A stretch of 14,003 nucleotides of DNA from Bacteroidota bacterium (GTDB lineage Bacteria; Bacteroidota; Ignavibacteria; T3Sed10-11). Below, piece after piece: positions 1-7,414 of this stretch. The stretch is taken from NCBI GenBank assembly GCA_007128495.1, contig SKXH01000010.1, positions 1 to 14,003 of the forward strand, given 5' to 3'. The notes below the pieces were generated by a model that saw nothing but the letters and a program-made list of their open reading frames with translations, was not told the origin of the DNA and searched no databases. Both the position numbers and the translations under genes were made by a program. Position 1 is the stretch's first letter; each line of letters opens with the position of its first letter.

Positions 1-1
1 A

Positions 2-382
2 TATCGATGCGACGATGAAATCGTGGAGGGTTTGATCGATATTCCCGGTCGTTATGTGGATATGCCGGAGGAACCGCGTCCGTGGGATATAGATGCAACA
101 GTGTTACGGGACTCGATCGCGTCACACGATGGTCGGGCTATGATCGGATTGAAGGCGCCTGAAAGCGAGCGTATGCGGGATAATGACGGATACCGGGCTG
201 CACTTACCGCAGAACAATTTGAAGAAGCACTCCATTTGCTTTGCGGTAAGAACATAGAGATCAATATAGTCTACAAAACATTCGGCGCGGTTTCGGTGAC
301 AATGGATCCGGATGTGGTGTATGAACTATTCGATCATCCGAATGTAGATTACATCGAAATCCCCATGAAATTTTATTTGTAA
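2..382 (+). CDS. C-terminal part of an unidentified protein with a subtilisin-propeptide (I9)-like domain (5' partial)
   Basis: The frame is open from base 2 to the TAA at 380-382, so the gene most likely starts left of the window. A GTG at 23 is the first in-window start codon but has no convincing ribosome binding site. About 126 residues are visible. The last ~80 run through a valine/isoleucine-rich strand (DGRAMIGLK), a helix (TAEQFEEALHLL), paired strands (IEINIVYKTFGAVSVTM) and an ending FDHPNVDYIEI. That order and the 'HPNVDYIE' ending resemble the inhibitor I9 / S8-peptidase propeptide fold, which chaperones and inhibits subtilisin-like proteases. Here the domain is at the C-terminus with no protease after it, so it may be a free-standing inhibitor or only a look-alike ferredoxin-type fold. 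The resemblance is inferred from pattern only; the true family is unknown to me. Confidence 0.55.
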   Translation, partial: YRCDDEIVEGLIDIPGRYVDMPEEPRPWDIDATVLRDSIASHDGRAMIGLKAPESERMRDNDGYRAALTAEQFEEALHLLCGKNIEINIVYKTFGAVSVTMDPDVVYELFDHPNVDYIEIPMKFYL

Positions 383-455
383 TCTTGATTTTCTCCGCAG
401 TTCTTCTCACATTATTGGATAAGGGATTTATAGCATCATACAAGAGTACAAAGTG

Positions 456-3266
456 ATGAACGGACAGCGGGTTCTGATAGCCCTCCTTATTCTTTTATTT
501 TTTGCGGAATACGCAGACGGGCAGTTTTACTGGTTCGGACGGAATAAAGTCCAGTACACCGATTTCGACTGGCATGTTCTGCAAACCGACCATTTCGATA
601 TTTACTACTACTCGGAGATGAAGGACCTCGCCGAGCGGGGCGCTTTTATGGCCGAGGAAAGTTATAAAGCGCTCGAGCAAAAATTCAATCATACGGTATC
701 AGGCCGTATACCGTTAATTTTCTATAGTTCACATCTCCATTTTCAAGAGACTAACGTTACCCCCGGCTTTATCCCCGAAGGGGTCGGCGGTTTCTTTGAA
801 TTCATCAAAGGGCGCGTTGTGATTCCGTTCAACGGCTCCCTCGCACAGTTCGAGCATGTTATAAAACATGAGCTTGTACACGTATTTATGACAAGCAAGC
901 TGCGTCAGGTTTTGCGCGACCGCCGCAAACCAGCCGACCGGCTGCCGCCGCTCTGGTTCGTCGAAGGACTTGCAGAGTACTGGTCGACCGAATGGGATAC
1001 GCAGGCCGATATGATGATCCGCGATGCGATTTTGAATGATTACATCGTCGGACTTTCAAATATCGAACGGTACTACGGTTCTTATCTTATGTATAAACTG
1101 GGTCAGAACGCGGTTCAGTTTATCGCGCATGAGTTCGGTGAGGAGGCGGTGTTGTTGCTTCTGGAGAACTTCTGGTATTCAAGTTCGTTCAGCGATGTAA
1201 TGAAAAAAACGATCGGATTGGATTACCGTGAATTCGATGAAAAGTGGCTGTATCATTTAAAGAAAAATTATTATCCCTTGATGGCTGAGAGCGATCATCC
1301 GAGCCGGGTAAGCGAAAAGATAATTACCGATGGATATAACGCGACACCGGTGTATACGGAGATCAACGATAAACGTGAAGTGTATTTTGTCGGCAATCAT
1401 ACGGGCTATACCAGTTTGTTTCGTTTGAACCTCGACGACTCGAAGCCCGCCCCGGAAGTGGTTATTCAAGGTGAGCGCACAAGCGATTTTGAATCGGTAA
1501 GGGTGTCACAAAATTCAATCCACATATCGAACGAAGGGATCCTGGCCTTCGTGACAAAGAGCGGTGAAAGCGATGTTATTCACCTCTTCGATGTGCGGCT
1601 GAACAAACGCATCGAAACATTGCGCTTTGATGAAATGGTTATGATCAACTCGCCGAATTGGTCTCCGGATTCAAATCGATTGACATTTGCCGGCGTAAAT
1701 ATGAACGGGTACCGCAACCTTTATATTTACAATGTTGAAGATAATTCGCTGGAGCAGTTGATGCACGATATATATGATGACCGTGATCCTGCCTGGTCTC
1801 CGCAGAATGATAGAATTGTATTCAGTTCCGACCGGTCGATGTATGGCAGAGCCGGCTATTATAATCTCTTTGAATATCATCTGGAATCCGGTGAAATCAA
1901 TGCATTGACGAACGGCCGAAGCCATCACCGGACACCGACGTGGTCACCCGACGGAACGCGGCTTGTTTTTGTATCCGACAGAAACGGGGTCCGTAACATC
2001 TGGTCGATGAATATGGAGGAAGAAAATCCCCAATCACTAACCCGTCTGACCGATTTTACAACCGGATCTTTCGATCCCTCGTGGACCAATAACGATGAGT
2101 TATTGTTTACCGCATACGAACGTGGAAGTTTTCAGATTCGGAAATTAAATGACATATCCGGAACAATTGCAGAACGGTCGGATGAATCGGTATTCGATAC
2201 GGCACCGTCACTCAACGGATGGGATATCGATAAACTTCGCGCGGAGATTGATGCACAGGTTAAACCATACCAACCGAGTTATACGCTCGATATTGCGCAA
2301 AGTCAAATCTCAACCGACCCGATTTTCGGTACCAGCGGCGGAGCGGTCATATCGTTGAGCGATATGCTCGGGAACGAGCGCTACAATTTTCTCATTTATA
2401 ATACGGCTCAATCGCAGGATGAATTCCTCGAAAGTTTTAATATAGCAATTTCGAGAGTATCATTGCTGCGGCGCACGAATTTTACCTACGGCATATTTCA
2501 TTTCGCCGGCAGACGGTACGACTTAACCGATCCCGATCTTTATTTTTACGAACGATTGTTCGGCGGGTATTTTGCGCTCAGTTATCCGCTCTCCCATTTC
2601 AAACGCATTGAATTCTCATCATCACTCAGCCATTCGAACAAGCAGCTTTTTCAGGATGTTACCGAGCGAAAAGCCCTGATGGTGTCGAACTCTGTTTCGT
2701 TTATCCATGATAACTCTTTATGGGGCAGGACGGGTCCGCTCGACGGACGGCGTTTGCTTCTCCGGCTTGCATACACCACTGATATTCAGTATAATAACGT
2801 AAATTATTACACAATAATGGCTGATTACCGGCATTATCTCCGGCTCGGGCAGCGCTCGGCATACGCATCCCGATTTCAAATTTTTTATAACCATGGTGAA
2901 GAAGCCCGGCGATTTTTTATGGGCGGAAGCTGGGATTTACGCGGTTATCCGCGCTGGTCGCTGCGAGGTCAGAAATTGTGGTTAACAAGTCACGAATTGC
3001 GCTTTCCGTTCATAGATCAGCTCGGTGTCCTGTTTCCCTTTGGTGGCATCGGATTAGGTTCTATCCGCGGTGCATTGTTCTTCGATGCGGGAAGTGTGTG
3101 GGATACCACCTATGAAGAAACGCTCGGAAGCATCGGCGGCGGACTGCGCTGGAACATCGGCGGTATCATAGTTTTGCGATACGACGTCGGCAAACGGATT
3201 GAGGATAATTTTACCCGGTTGCAGAGCGGATTGTTTCACCAATTTTTCTTCGGATGGGATTTTTAA
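456..3266 (+). CDS. Secreted metallopeptidase-like / TolB-propeller / Omp85-like beta-barrel fusion protein
   Basis: This 936-residue protein starts at ATG 456; a GTG lies directly before it at 453, and no strong ribosome binding site separates the two. Residues 1-22 form a signal peptide (hydrophobic core LIALLILLFF). Residues ~30-270 look like a peptidase MA-type (gluzincin) domain: HELVH at 138-142 is an HExxH zinc motif, and LWFVEGLAEYW at ~166-176 supplies glutamates (170, 174) that could be the third ligand. Residues ~285-600 carry TolB/PD40 propeller boxes (WSPD 402-405, WSPQ 447-450, WSPD 496-499, W543). Residues ~625-936 look like an Omp85/BamA-family barrel: GGSWDLRGY at 823-831 matches the GG..xRGF-type motif, and the chain ends in aromatic FGWDF, typical of outer-membrane proteins. 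No POTRA repeats are apparent. It abuts the BamB-like gene. Domain calls come from motifs; substrate and protease activity are unknown. Confidence 0.85.
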   Translation: MNGQRVLIALLILLFFAEYADGQFYWFGRNKVQYTDFDWHVLQTDHFDIYYYSEMKDLAERGAFMAEESYKALEQKFNHTVSGRIPLIFYSSHLHFQETNVTPGFIPEGVGGFFEFIKGRVVIPFNGSLAQFEHVIKHELVHVFMTSKLRQVLRDRRKPADRLPPLWFVEGLAEYWSTEWDTQADMMIRDAILNDYIVGLSNIERYYGSYLMYKLGQNAVQFIAHEFGEEAVLLLLENFWYSSSFSDVMKKTIGLDYREFDEKWLYHLKKNYYPLMAESDHPSRVSEKIITDGYNATPVYTEINDKREVYFVGNHTGYTSLFRLNLDDSKPAPEVVIQGERTSDFESVRVSQNSIHISNEGILAFVTKSGESDVIHLFDVRLNKRIETLRFDEMVMINSPNWSPDSNRLTFAGVNMNGYRNLYIYNVEDNSLEQLMHDIYDDRDPAWSPQNDRIVFSSDRSMYGRAGYYNLFEYHLESGEINALTNGRSHHRTPTWSPDGTRLVFVSDRNGVRNIWSMNMEEENPQSLTRLTDFTTGSFDPSWTNNDELLFTAYERGSFQIRKLNDISGTIAERSDESVFDTAPSLNGWDIDKLRAEIDAQVKPYQPSYTLDIAQSQISTDPIFGTSGGAVISLSDMLGNERYNFLIYNTAQSQDEFLESFNIAISRVSLLRRTNFTYGIFHFAGRRYDLTDPDLYFYERLFGGYFALSYPLSHFKRIEFSSSLSHSNKQLFQDVTERKALMVSNSVSFIHDNSLWGRTGPLDGRRLLLRLAYTTDIQYNNVNYYTIMADYRHYLRLGQRSAYASRFQIFYNHGEEARRFFMGGSWDLRGYPRWSLRGQKLWLTSHELRFPFIDQLGVLFPFGGIGLGSIRGALFFDAGSVWDTTYEETLGSIGGGLRWNIGGIIVLRYDVGKRIEDNFTRLQSGLFHQFFFGWDF

Positions 3267-4406
3267 ATGAAACGCGTTCTTGTCATTATCTCACTGTTAT
3301 CGTTTGCAGGATGTTCCAGTCTGAAGCTTGATGAGTCAATACCCGCCGGTGATTATGATTGGCTGCTTGGAGCAGGATCGCCAGAGCGAACCCATTTTCA
3401 ACAAGTCGTTGCTTCACCTCCTTTTACCGCCGATTGGGAATATAATGCGGGTGGCGGTTTTGCATCGAATGCACTCCTCGCTAAGGGTGAAGTTCTTTTT
3501 GTTACGACCTTGCACGGCGAATTGCATCTTATAGACATACATACCGGAACCCGCATCGGACGCCGGAAATTCGATGAACCGATATCTGCCTCGGCTGCAC
3601 TGCACGGCGATGTAATCTTTATACCGCTTGCCGACGGCGATAATACGATCATTGCATACGACCTGCTGCAAGGGAAAGAAACATGGAAGAAAAATCTCGG
3701 TCCCGTTGAGTCGTCCCCATTGATACATAATGATCGGCTTTTTGTTGCCGCCCGTAACGGTACCCTCTATGCAATGGATCCTGAAACCGGCACTGAAAAA
3801 TGGAAGCACGATGCCGGCAGGATGCTGTATTCTTCTCCCTCCGCTGCTGATAGCACTGTTTTTGCCGGTACCTCCGGAGGTAAACTGTTTGCGCTAAACT
3901 ATGAAAAGGGGGAGATAATATGGGAATCAGATACACTACGAACGCTTATGACCACCCCGGTTATCGGCGGTGAACATGTGTATGTTACATCGAGAGATTC
4001 AATTGTGTATTGTTTTGATAGAACGACCGGTGAACAGGTCTGGAGCCGTAATGTCGGCGCGCGGATATACAGCGCGCCCGCAGTCAGTGCCGAACTCCTG
4101 ATCATTGCAGATGCAGGGGGGGATGTCACAGCATTGTCGCCCTTAACCGGAGATGAGCAGTGGAAATTCAGTGCGAAAAGTGTTGTGAATGCCACTCCCT
4201 TAATTGGCGGAAATTTTGTATATTTAGTATCATTAGATAATAATGTATATGTAATCAGTAAGAGTGAGGGTTCGCTGCAATGGTCGTATGATGCAGACAG
4301 CCGGCTTAAAACAACACCGCTTTTATACGGCAACCGGTTGATAATATGTGCGGAAGATAGAACGGTGTATAGCTTTCTACAAAACAAATCGGGACGTACA
4401 CGCTAA
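3267..4406 (+). CDS. BamB-like PQQ-repeat beta-propeller lipoprotein
   Basis: The ATG directly follows the TAA of the Omp85-like gene (TAA|ATG), so the two are almost certainly co-transcribed and translationally coupled. The 379-residue product begins with a lipoprotein signal (MKRVLVIISLLSFAGCSS); the acceptor cysteine would be C16, with F at -3 slightly off the classical lipobox. The rest is a PQQ-type propeller. I count eight 'xVYxhDxxTG' type strands (LHLIDIHTG, IIAYDLLQG, LYAMDPETG, LFALNYEKG, VYCFDRTTG, VTALSPLTG, VYVISKSEG, VYSFL) with the usual downstream W (WKKN, WKHD, WESD, WSRN, WKFS, WSYD). An N-terminal strand with WEYNAG probably closes the ring. Eight blades and a lipid anchor match BamB, the outer-membrane assembly lipoprotein that docks on BamA. 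A BamB role is inferred from fold and neighbour; PQQ-repeat lipoproteins of other functions exist. Confidence 0.85.
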   Translation: MKRVLVIISLLSFAGCSSLKLDESIPAGDYDWLLGAGSPERTHFQQVVASPPFTADWEYNAGGGFASNALLAKGEVLFVTTLHGELHLIDIHTGTRIGRRKFDEPISASAALHGDVIFIPLADGDNTIIAYDLLQGKETWKKNLGPVESSPLIHNDRLFVAARNGTLYAMDPETGTEKWKHDAGRMLYSSPSAADSTVFAGTSGGKLFALNYEKGEIIWESDTLRTLMTTPVIGGEHVYVTSRDSIVYCFDRTTGEQVWSRNVGARIYSAPAVSAELLIIADAGGDVTALSPLTGDEQWKFSAKSVVNATPLIGGNFVYLVSLDNNVYVISKSEGSLQWSYDADSRLKTTPLLYGNRLIICAEDRTVYSFLQNKSGRTR

Positions 4407-4455
4407 TGATGGCGTGCTATAAAAACTATCGAAAACCTGACGGAGTACAGCACTC

Positions 4456-5136
4456 ATGGATACACATAATCTCATTCGATCCGTGCCGATATTTAGTGAG
4501 TTGGAAGAATCGACGATAAAACAGATCGTAGACATCGGGTTAATACGAAAGTATACGAAGAATTCAATTGTTTTTTTAGAAGAAGAGGCGGGAGCAATAT
4601 TATTTATCATTTCCACGGGCAAGGTAAAAATTGTAAGAACCGATGACGAGGGGAGGGAAGTAATATTGTCGATTCTCGGGCCGGGGGATTTTTTCGGCGA
4701 GATGGCATTGCTTGATGGAATGCCCCGGTCGGCGACCGTCGTTGTGCTTGCCGCTTCAGAGTTGTTTGTTATTAATCGCCGGGAATTTATTAAATTAATC
4801 GAGGGTTCTCCGCAGGTAGCGACATCGCTTCTTGGTGAACTAACGCGCCGGCTCCGGAAAGCTGACACGCAGATAGAAAATTTATCGCTTAAAGATGCAG
4901 TTGGACGGGTCGCGAGCGTTATCATCCAGATTGCCGATGATTCGGGCAAGATAAAAAAGGGACAGGTTTACATAGACGATTTCCCGCTGCAACAGGATCT
5001 TGCCAATATGGCCGGAACCTCACGGGAAACTATATCGCGAACCATCCGCCAGTTTATGCGGCTTGGATATGTCGATCAGCAAGGCAATACTTTCATTATA
5101 AATGAATATGAGAAATTTAAAAATATCTTCTCCTGA
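4456..5136 (+). CDS. Crp/Fnr-family transcriptional regulator, first tandem copy
   Basis: The 226-residue protein has an N-terminal cyclic-nucleotide-binding fold (residues ~8-120) and a C-terminal winged helix. The phosphate-binding cassette is recognisable: GDFFGEMALLDG with G81-E82 and R91-S92-A93, as in cAMP-binding CRP. The long dimer helix reads RRLRKADTQI, so the positions matching E. coli CRP T127-S128, which contact the adenine, are A136-D137. Classic cAMP recognition is therefore doubtful. The helix-turn-helix is at ~176-200; its recognition helix TSRETISRTI carries R190, E191, S194 and R195. The protein has no cysteines, excluding an FNR-type iron-sulfur cluster. A GGAG at 4442-4445 precedes the start by 10 bases. 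It lies 49 bases after the BamB-like gene, so it may share that transcript or have its own promoter. Effector and targets are unknown. Confidence 0.92.
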   Translation: MDTHNLIRSVPIFSELEESTIKQIVDIGLIRKYTKNSIVFLEEEAGAILFIISTGKVKIVRTDDEGREVILSILGPGDFFGEMALLDGMPRSATVVVLAASELFVINRREFIKLIEGSPQVATSLLGELTRRLRKADTQIENLSLKDAVGRVASVIIQIADDSGKIKKGQVYIDDFPLQQDLANMAGTSRETISRTIRQFMRLGYVDQQGNTFIINEYEKFKNIFS

Positions 5137-5173
5137 TATGCGGCAGCCGGAATATTAAAATTGTTTAATTGTC

Positions 5174-5202
5174 TTGACATTCAATGCGGTAAAATGTATC
5201 TT
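5174..5202 (+). promoter_or_regulatory. Candidate sigma-70-type promoter for the second Crp/Fnr gene
   Basis: TTGACA (5174-5179) is a perfect -35 hexamer, followed by a 17-base spacer and TATCTT (5197-5202), which matches four of six -10 positions. It sits in the 159-base gap between the two regulators, so the second copy can be transcribed separately from the first. The -35 overlaps an 11-base palindrome TTGACATTCAA (5174-5184), a possible operator. If FCB-type promoter rules apply in this organism, the sigma-70 match may be misleading. Confidence 0.5.
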
Positions 5203-5205
5203 TAC

Positions 5206-5222
5206 AAGAACTTATAGTTCTT
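5206..5222 (+). repeat. Palindrome AAGAAC-TTATA-GTTCTT at the predicted transcript start
   Basis: This is a perfect 6-base inverted repeat with a 5-base centre, followed by two further T residues (5223-5224). It begins a few bases after the candidate -10 element, at about the expected transcription start. It could be an operator for a dimeric regulator or a short 5' mRNA hairpin. The symmetry is seen directly; the role is inferred. Confidence 0.45.
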
Positions 5223-5264
5223 TTCGGGCGTAACCTGCAATGATCCCCCCGGAGGTTTAGAGAT

Positions 5265-5309
5265 ATGATCCACAAACGATGGGATTCAATGTTATATGGA
5301 CATAGTTGA
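5265..5309 (+). CDS. Putative 14-codon leader peptide overlapping the second Crp/Fnr start
   Basis: ATG 5265 follows a strong GGAGGT (5251-5256) by 8 bases and opens a short frame encoding MIHKRWDSMLYGHS, ending at TGA 5307-5309. This stop lies 14 bases inside the next gene, whose own ATG (5296) is in another frame and lacks a clear ribosome binding site. The best translation signal in the interval thus serves the leader, suggesting coupled translation (terminating ribosomes restarting at 5296) or leader-peptide control. No in-frame alternative start for the regulator exists upstream before a stop at 5266-5268. The composition is not strikingly rich in any one amino acid, so classic amino-acid attenuation is not evident. 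Chance is possible for so short a frame. Confidence 0.35.
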   Translation: MIHKRWDSMLYGHS

Positions 5310-5976
5310 TTTAGTAAAGGCGGTTCCGATTTTTAGCGACTTGGACGATGAGGAAATTAAAAAAGTTGCGGAAATAGGCATTAATCAAAAATTTTCAAAA
5401 AATGGGATCGTGTTTCTGGAAGATGAAGAGGGAGCGGCTCTATTTATTATCATTTCCGGTAAAGTCAAGATTGTCAGAACTGACGACGATGGCGGTGAGG
5501 TAATTTTATCAATACTCGGTAAAGGAGATTTCTTCGGAGAAATGGCAATTCTCGACGGCTTGCCCAGATCGGCAACGGTTGTTTCAATCGATAATTCTGA
5601 GCTCTTTATGATCCACCGGCGGGATTTTCTCCATCTTATCGAAAGATCCCCGCATGTTGCCGTCTCGCTCCTTCGTGAATTAACACGCCGTTTGCGCAGA
5701 TCAGACGGACAAATTAAAAGTCTTTCCCTGAAGGATGCCGTCGGGCGTGTTGCCAGTGTCATCCTCCAGCTTGCAGATGATACAGGAAAAATAAAAAAGG
5801 GGAAAGTTATTATCCCCGATTTTCCCTTGCAGCAGGATCTTGCAAATATGGCGGGCACTTCCCGTGAAACCATTTCCCGAACAATTCACCAATTTATCAG
5901 AGAAGGATTACTGGAGCAGCAGGGAAATTCACTTATTATCCCGAATTTTGATAAATTTAAAAATTCTTATTCGTAA
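5296..5976 (+). CDS. Crp/Fnr-family transcriptional regulator, second tandem copy
   Basis: This is a paralogue of the preceding regulator: same length (226 residues), alignable without gaps, with 157 identical positions by my hand count (about 69%). Residues 141-200, spanning the hinge and helix-turn-helix, are nearly invariant, and the recognition helix TSRETISRTI is identical. Differences cluster in residues 1-40, 97-120 and the last 26. The phosphate cassette GEMAILDGLPRSA is kept; the adenine-contact positions are S136-D137. There are no cysteines. The start at 5296 fits the paralogue's N-terminus (MDIVDLVKAVPIFSDL versus MDTHNLIRSVPIFSEL), although its ribosome binding site is poor and may depend on the leader frame. 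A PHP-domain gene follows after 17 bases. The two copies probably share DNA sites but sense different signals or form heterodimers (inference). Confidence 0.92.
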   Translation: MDIVDLVKAVPIFSDLDDEEIKKVAEIGINQKFSKNGIVFLEDEEGAALFIIISGKVKIVRTDDDGGEVILSILGKGDFFGEMAILDGLPRSATVVSIDNSELFMIHRRDFLHLIERSPHVAVSLLRELTRRLRRSDGQIKSLSLKDAVGRVASVILQLADDTGKIKKGKVIIPDFPLQQDLANMAGTSRETISRTIHQFIREGLLEQQGNSLIIPNFDKFKNSYS

Positions 5977-5993
5977 CGGCAGAAGTTGATTTC

Positions 5994-6893
5994 ATGGAGA
6001 AGTTAGGAAGCATTCGACAATTCGATTATCTTTCGGGAGATCCGTCACTGGTGGGGAAACGTGCACAACAGCCGCCGGGCGGTGACCTGCATATGCATAC
6101 GTGCTATTCCGATGGCGCCTTCTCTCCCGAAGATGTGATCCGGAGAGCTGCCGAAAAAAAACTCTCCATAGTATCGATAACCGATCATGATTCTGTAAAT
6201 GGAATTCAAGAATCCATTGAGTGCGGATTATCGCATAATATAGAAGTTATCCCCGGAATCGAACTAAGTGCAGCATGCGGTAACCGTGAAGTACACATCC
6301 TCGGATATTTTATCGATCATAATGATAAAGAGTTAGGGGATTATCTCGAGTTCTTTCGCGGACAGCGTGTAAAACGTGCACGTGAAATGGTCAGCCGGTT
6401 AAATGAGCTCAAAATACCCGTCTCGATCGATGTTGTACTCGAGAATGCCGAAGGCAGATCAATCGGGAGACCGCACGTCGCAGAAGCAGTACTTGAAACA
6501 GGACGCGTAAAAAATTATCTTGAGGTGTTTCATAAATATATCGGGTTCGGCTGCCCGGCTTATGTCGAAAAGTACCGGCTTGATGTAAAAGATGCCGTGG
6601 CAATGATCGCCAGGGCAGGCGGTCTCTCATTCATTGCACACCCGAACGATGCATTGGGCGATACGGTATTATTCGATATCATAAAAGCCGGAATCGACGG
6701 CATCGAGACGACACATCCATCGTTGAATACTTCGAAATCGGAATATTATCGGGGGATCGCACGGGAATATTATTTGCTCGAGAGCGGCGGATCGGATTTT
6801 CATGGCGGAAAACGGGATGACGAGGGAAACATCGGACGGTACGGTGTGTCGCTTAATTATATAGATGCAATGCGAAAACGGCTTGTTGCCTGA
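5994..6893 (+). CDS. PHP-domain metal-dependent phosphoesterase (RNase AM / YciV-TrpH-like)
   Basis: The 299-residue protein has all the metal-binding signatures of the PHP superfamily: DLHMHTCYSDG with H33 and H35, TDHD at 63-66, PGIE at 87-90, RPH with H161, AHP with H216, and SDFH with D268 and H270. The order and length match the YciV/TrpH group, whose E. coli member removes nucleotides from RNA 5' ends (RNase AM) and hydrolyses nucleoside 3',5'-bisphosphates; other members act on different phosphoesters. About 30 residues precede the first histidine motif, a longer leader than family members usually have, with no signal peptide and no better internal ATG. The enzyme is expected in the cytoplasm. 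The gene lies 17 bases after the Crp/Fnr gene and 25 before ribH, consistent with one transcript. The exact substrate cannot be told from sequence. Confidence 0.88.
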   Translation: MEKLGSIRQFDYLSGDPSLVGKRAQQPPGGDLHMHTCYSDGAFSPEDVIRRAAEKKLSIVSITDHDSVNGIQESIECGLSHNIEVIPGIELSAACGNREVHILGYFIDHNDKELGDYLEFFRGQRVKRAREMVSRLNELKIPVSIDVVLENAEGRSIGRPHVAEAVLETGRVKNYLEVFHKYIGFGCPAYVEKYRLDVKDAVAMIARAGGLSFIAHPNDALGDTVLFDIIKAGIDGIETTHPSLNTSKSEYYRGIAREYYLLESGGSDFHGGKRDDEGNIGRYGVSLNYIDAMRKRLVA

Positions 6894-6918
6894 TATTATA
6901 TAATAAGGATAAACTTTC

Positions 6919-7380
6919 ATGGTCGTACAAGGATCATTAGATGCCAAAGGACTTCGGTTTGCAGTTGTCATAAGCAGATTTAACGAAACTATTTCGAACC
7001 GTCTGCTCGATGGAGCTAAAGATTGTATTCTCCGCCACGGCGGAAATGAAGAATCGATAACTGAATTTTATTGTCCCGGTTCATTCGAGATACCGGTGGT
7101 CGCACAGCGCCTCAGTAAATCCGGTAAGTATGACGCAATCATCTGTCTCGGAGCGGTCATCCGGGGCGATACGCCTCATTTCGATTATGTCGCGGGCGAA
7201 GCGGCAAAAGGTATTGCACAGGTTGCGCTAAGTGGTGGGTGCCCGGTGATGTTCGGGGTTCTTACAACCGATACCACCGATCAGGCGATGGAACGCGCCG
7301 GTGGGAAAACCGGTAACCGCGGCTGGGATGCTGCACTCGGTGCGATCGAAATGGTCAGACTGTTAGAGCAAATTAAATAA
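6919..7380 (+). CDS. ribH: 6,7-dimethyl-8-ribityllumazine synthase
   Basis: This enzyme condenses 5-amino-6-ribitylaminouracil with 3,4-dihydroxy-2-butanone 4-phosphate in the penultimate step of riboflavin synthesis. The 153-residue length is normal for the family. Landmark motifs are present in order: SRFNE (19-23), CPGSFEIP (~52-59), GAVIRGDTPHFDYV with catalytic-type H87, FGVLTTDT, and QAMERAGGKTGNRGWDAA near the C-terminus. An AAGGA (6905-6909) lies 9 bases upstream of the ATG. No other riboflavin gene and no FMN riboswitch is seen nearby, so ribH is separated from the rest of its pathway here and is probably co-expressed with its operon neighbours. The identification is firm. Confidence 0.97.
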   Translation: MVVQGSLDAKGLRFAVVISRFNETISNRLLDGAKDCILRHGGNEESITEFYCPGSFEIPVVAQRLSKSGKYDAIICLGAVIRGDTPHFDYVAGEAAKGIAQVALSGGCPVMFGVLTTDTTDQAMERAGGKTGNRGWDAALGAIEMVRLLEQIK

Positions 7381-7414
7381 AGTTATTAAAGATAATGCGG
7401 GGATAGGATAGTCC

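Noticed and set aside
3398..4387. Several long minus-strand open frames opposite the BamB-like gene
   Set aside because: They are mirror frames of a repetitive coding sequence; the translations are low-complexity and the plus strand has clear propeller repeats and a lipobox.
4377..4949. 190-codon minus-strand frame opposite the first Crp/Fnr gene
   Set aside because: A similar antisense frame occurs opposite the second copy (5385-5873), as expected from the shared coding sequence; no family resemblance.
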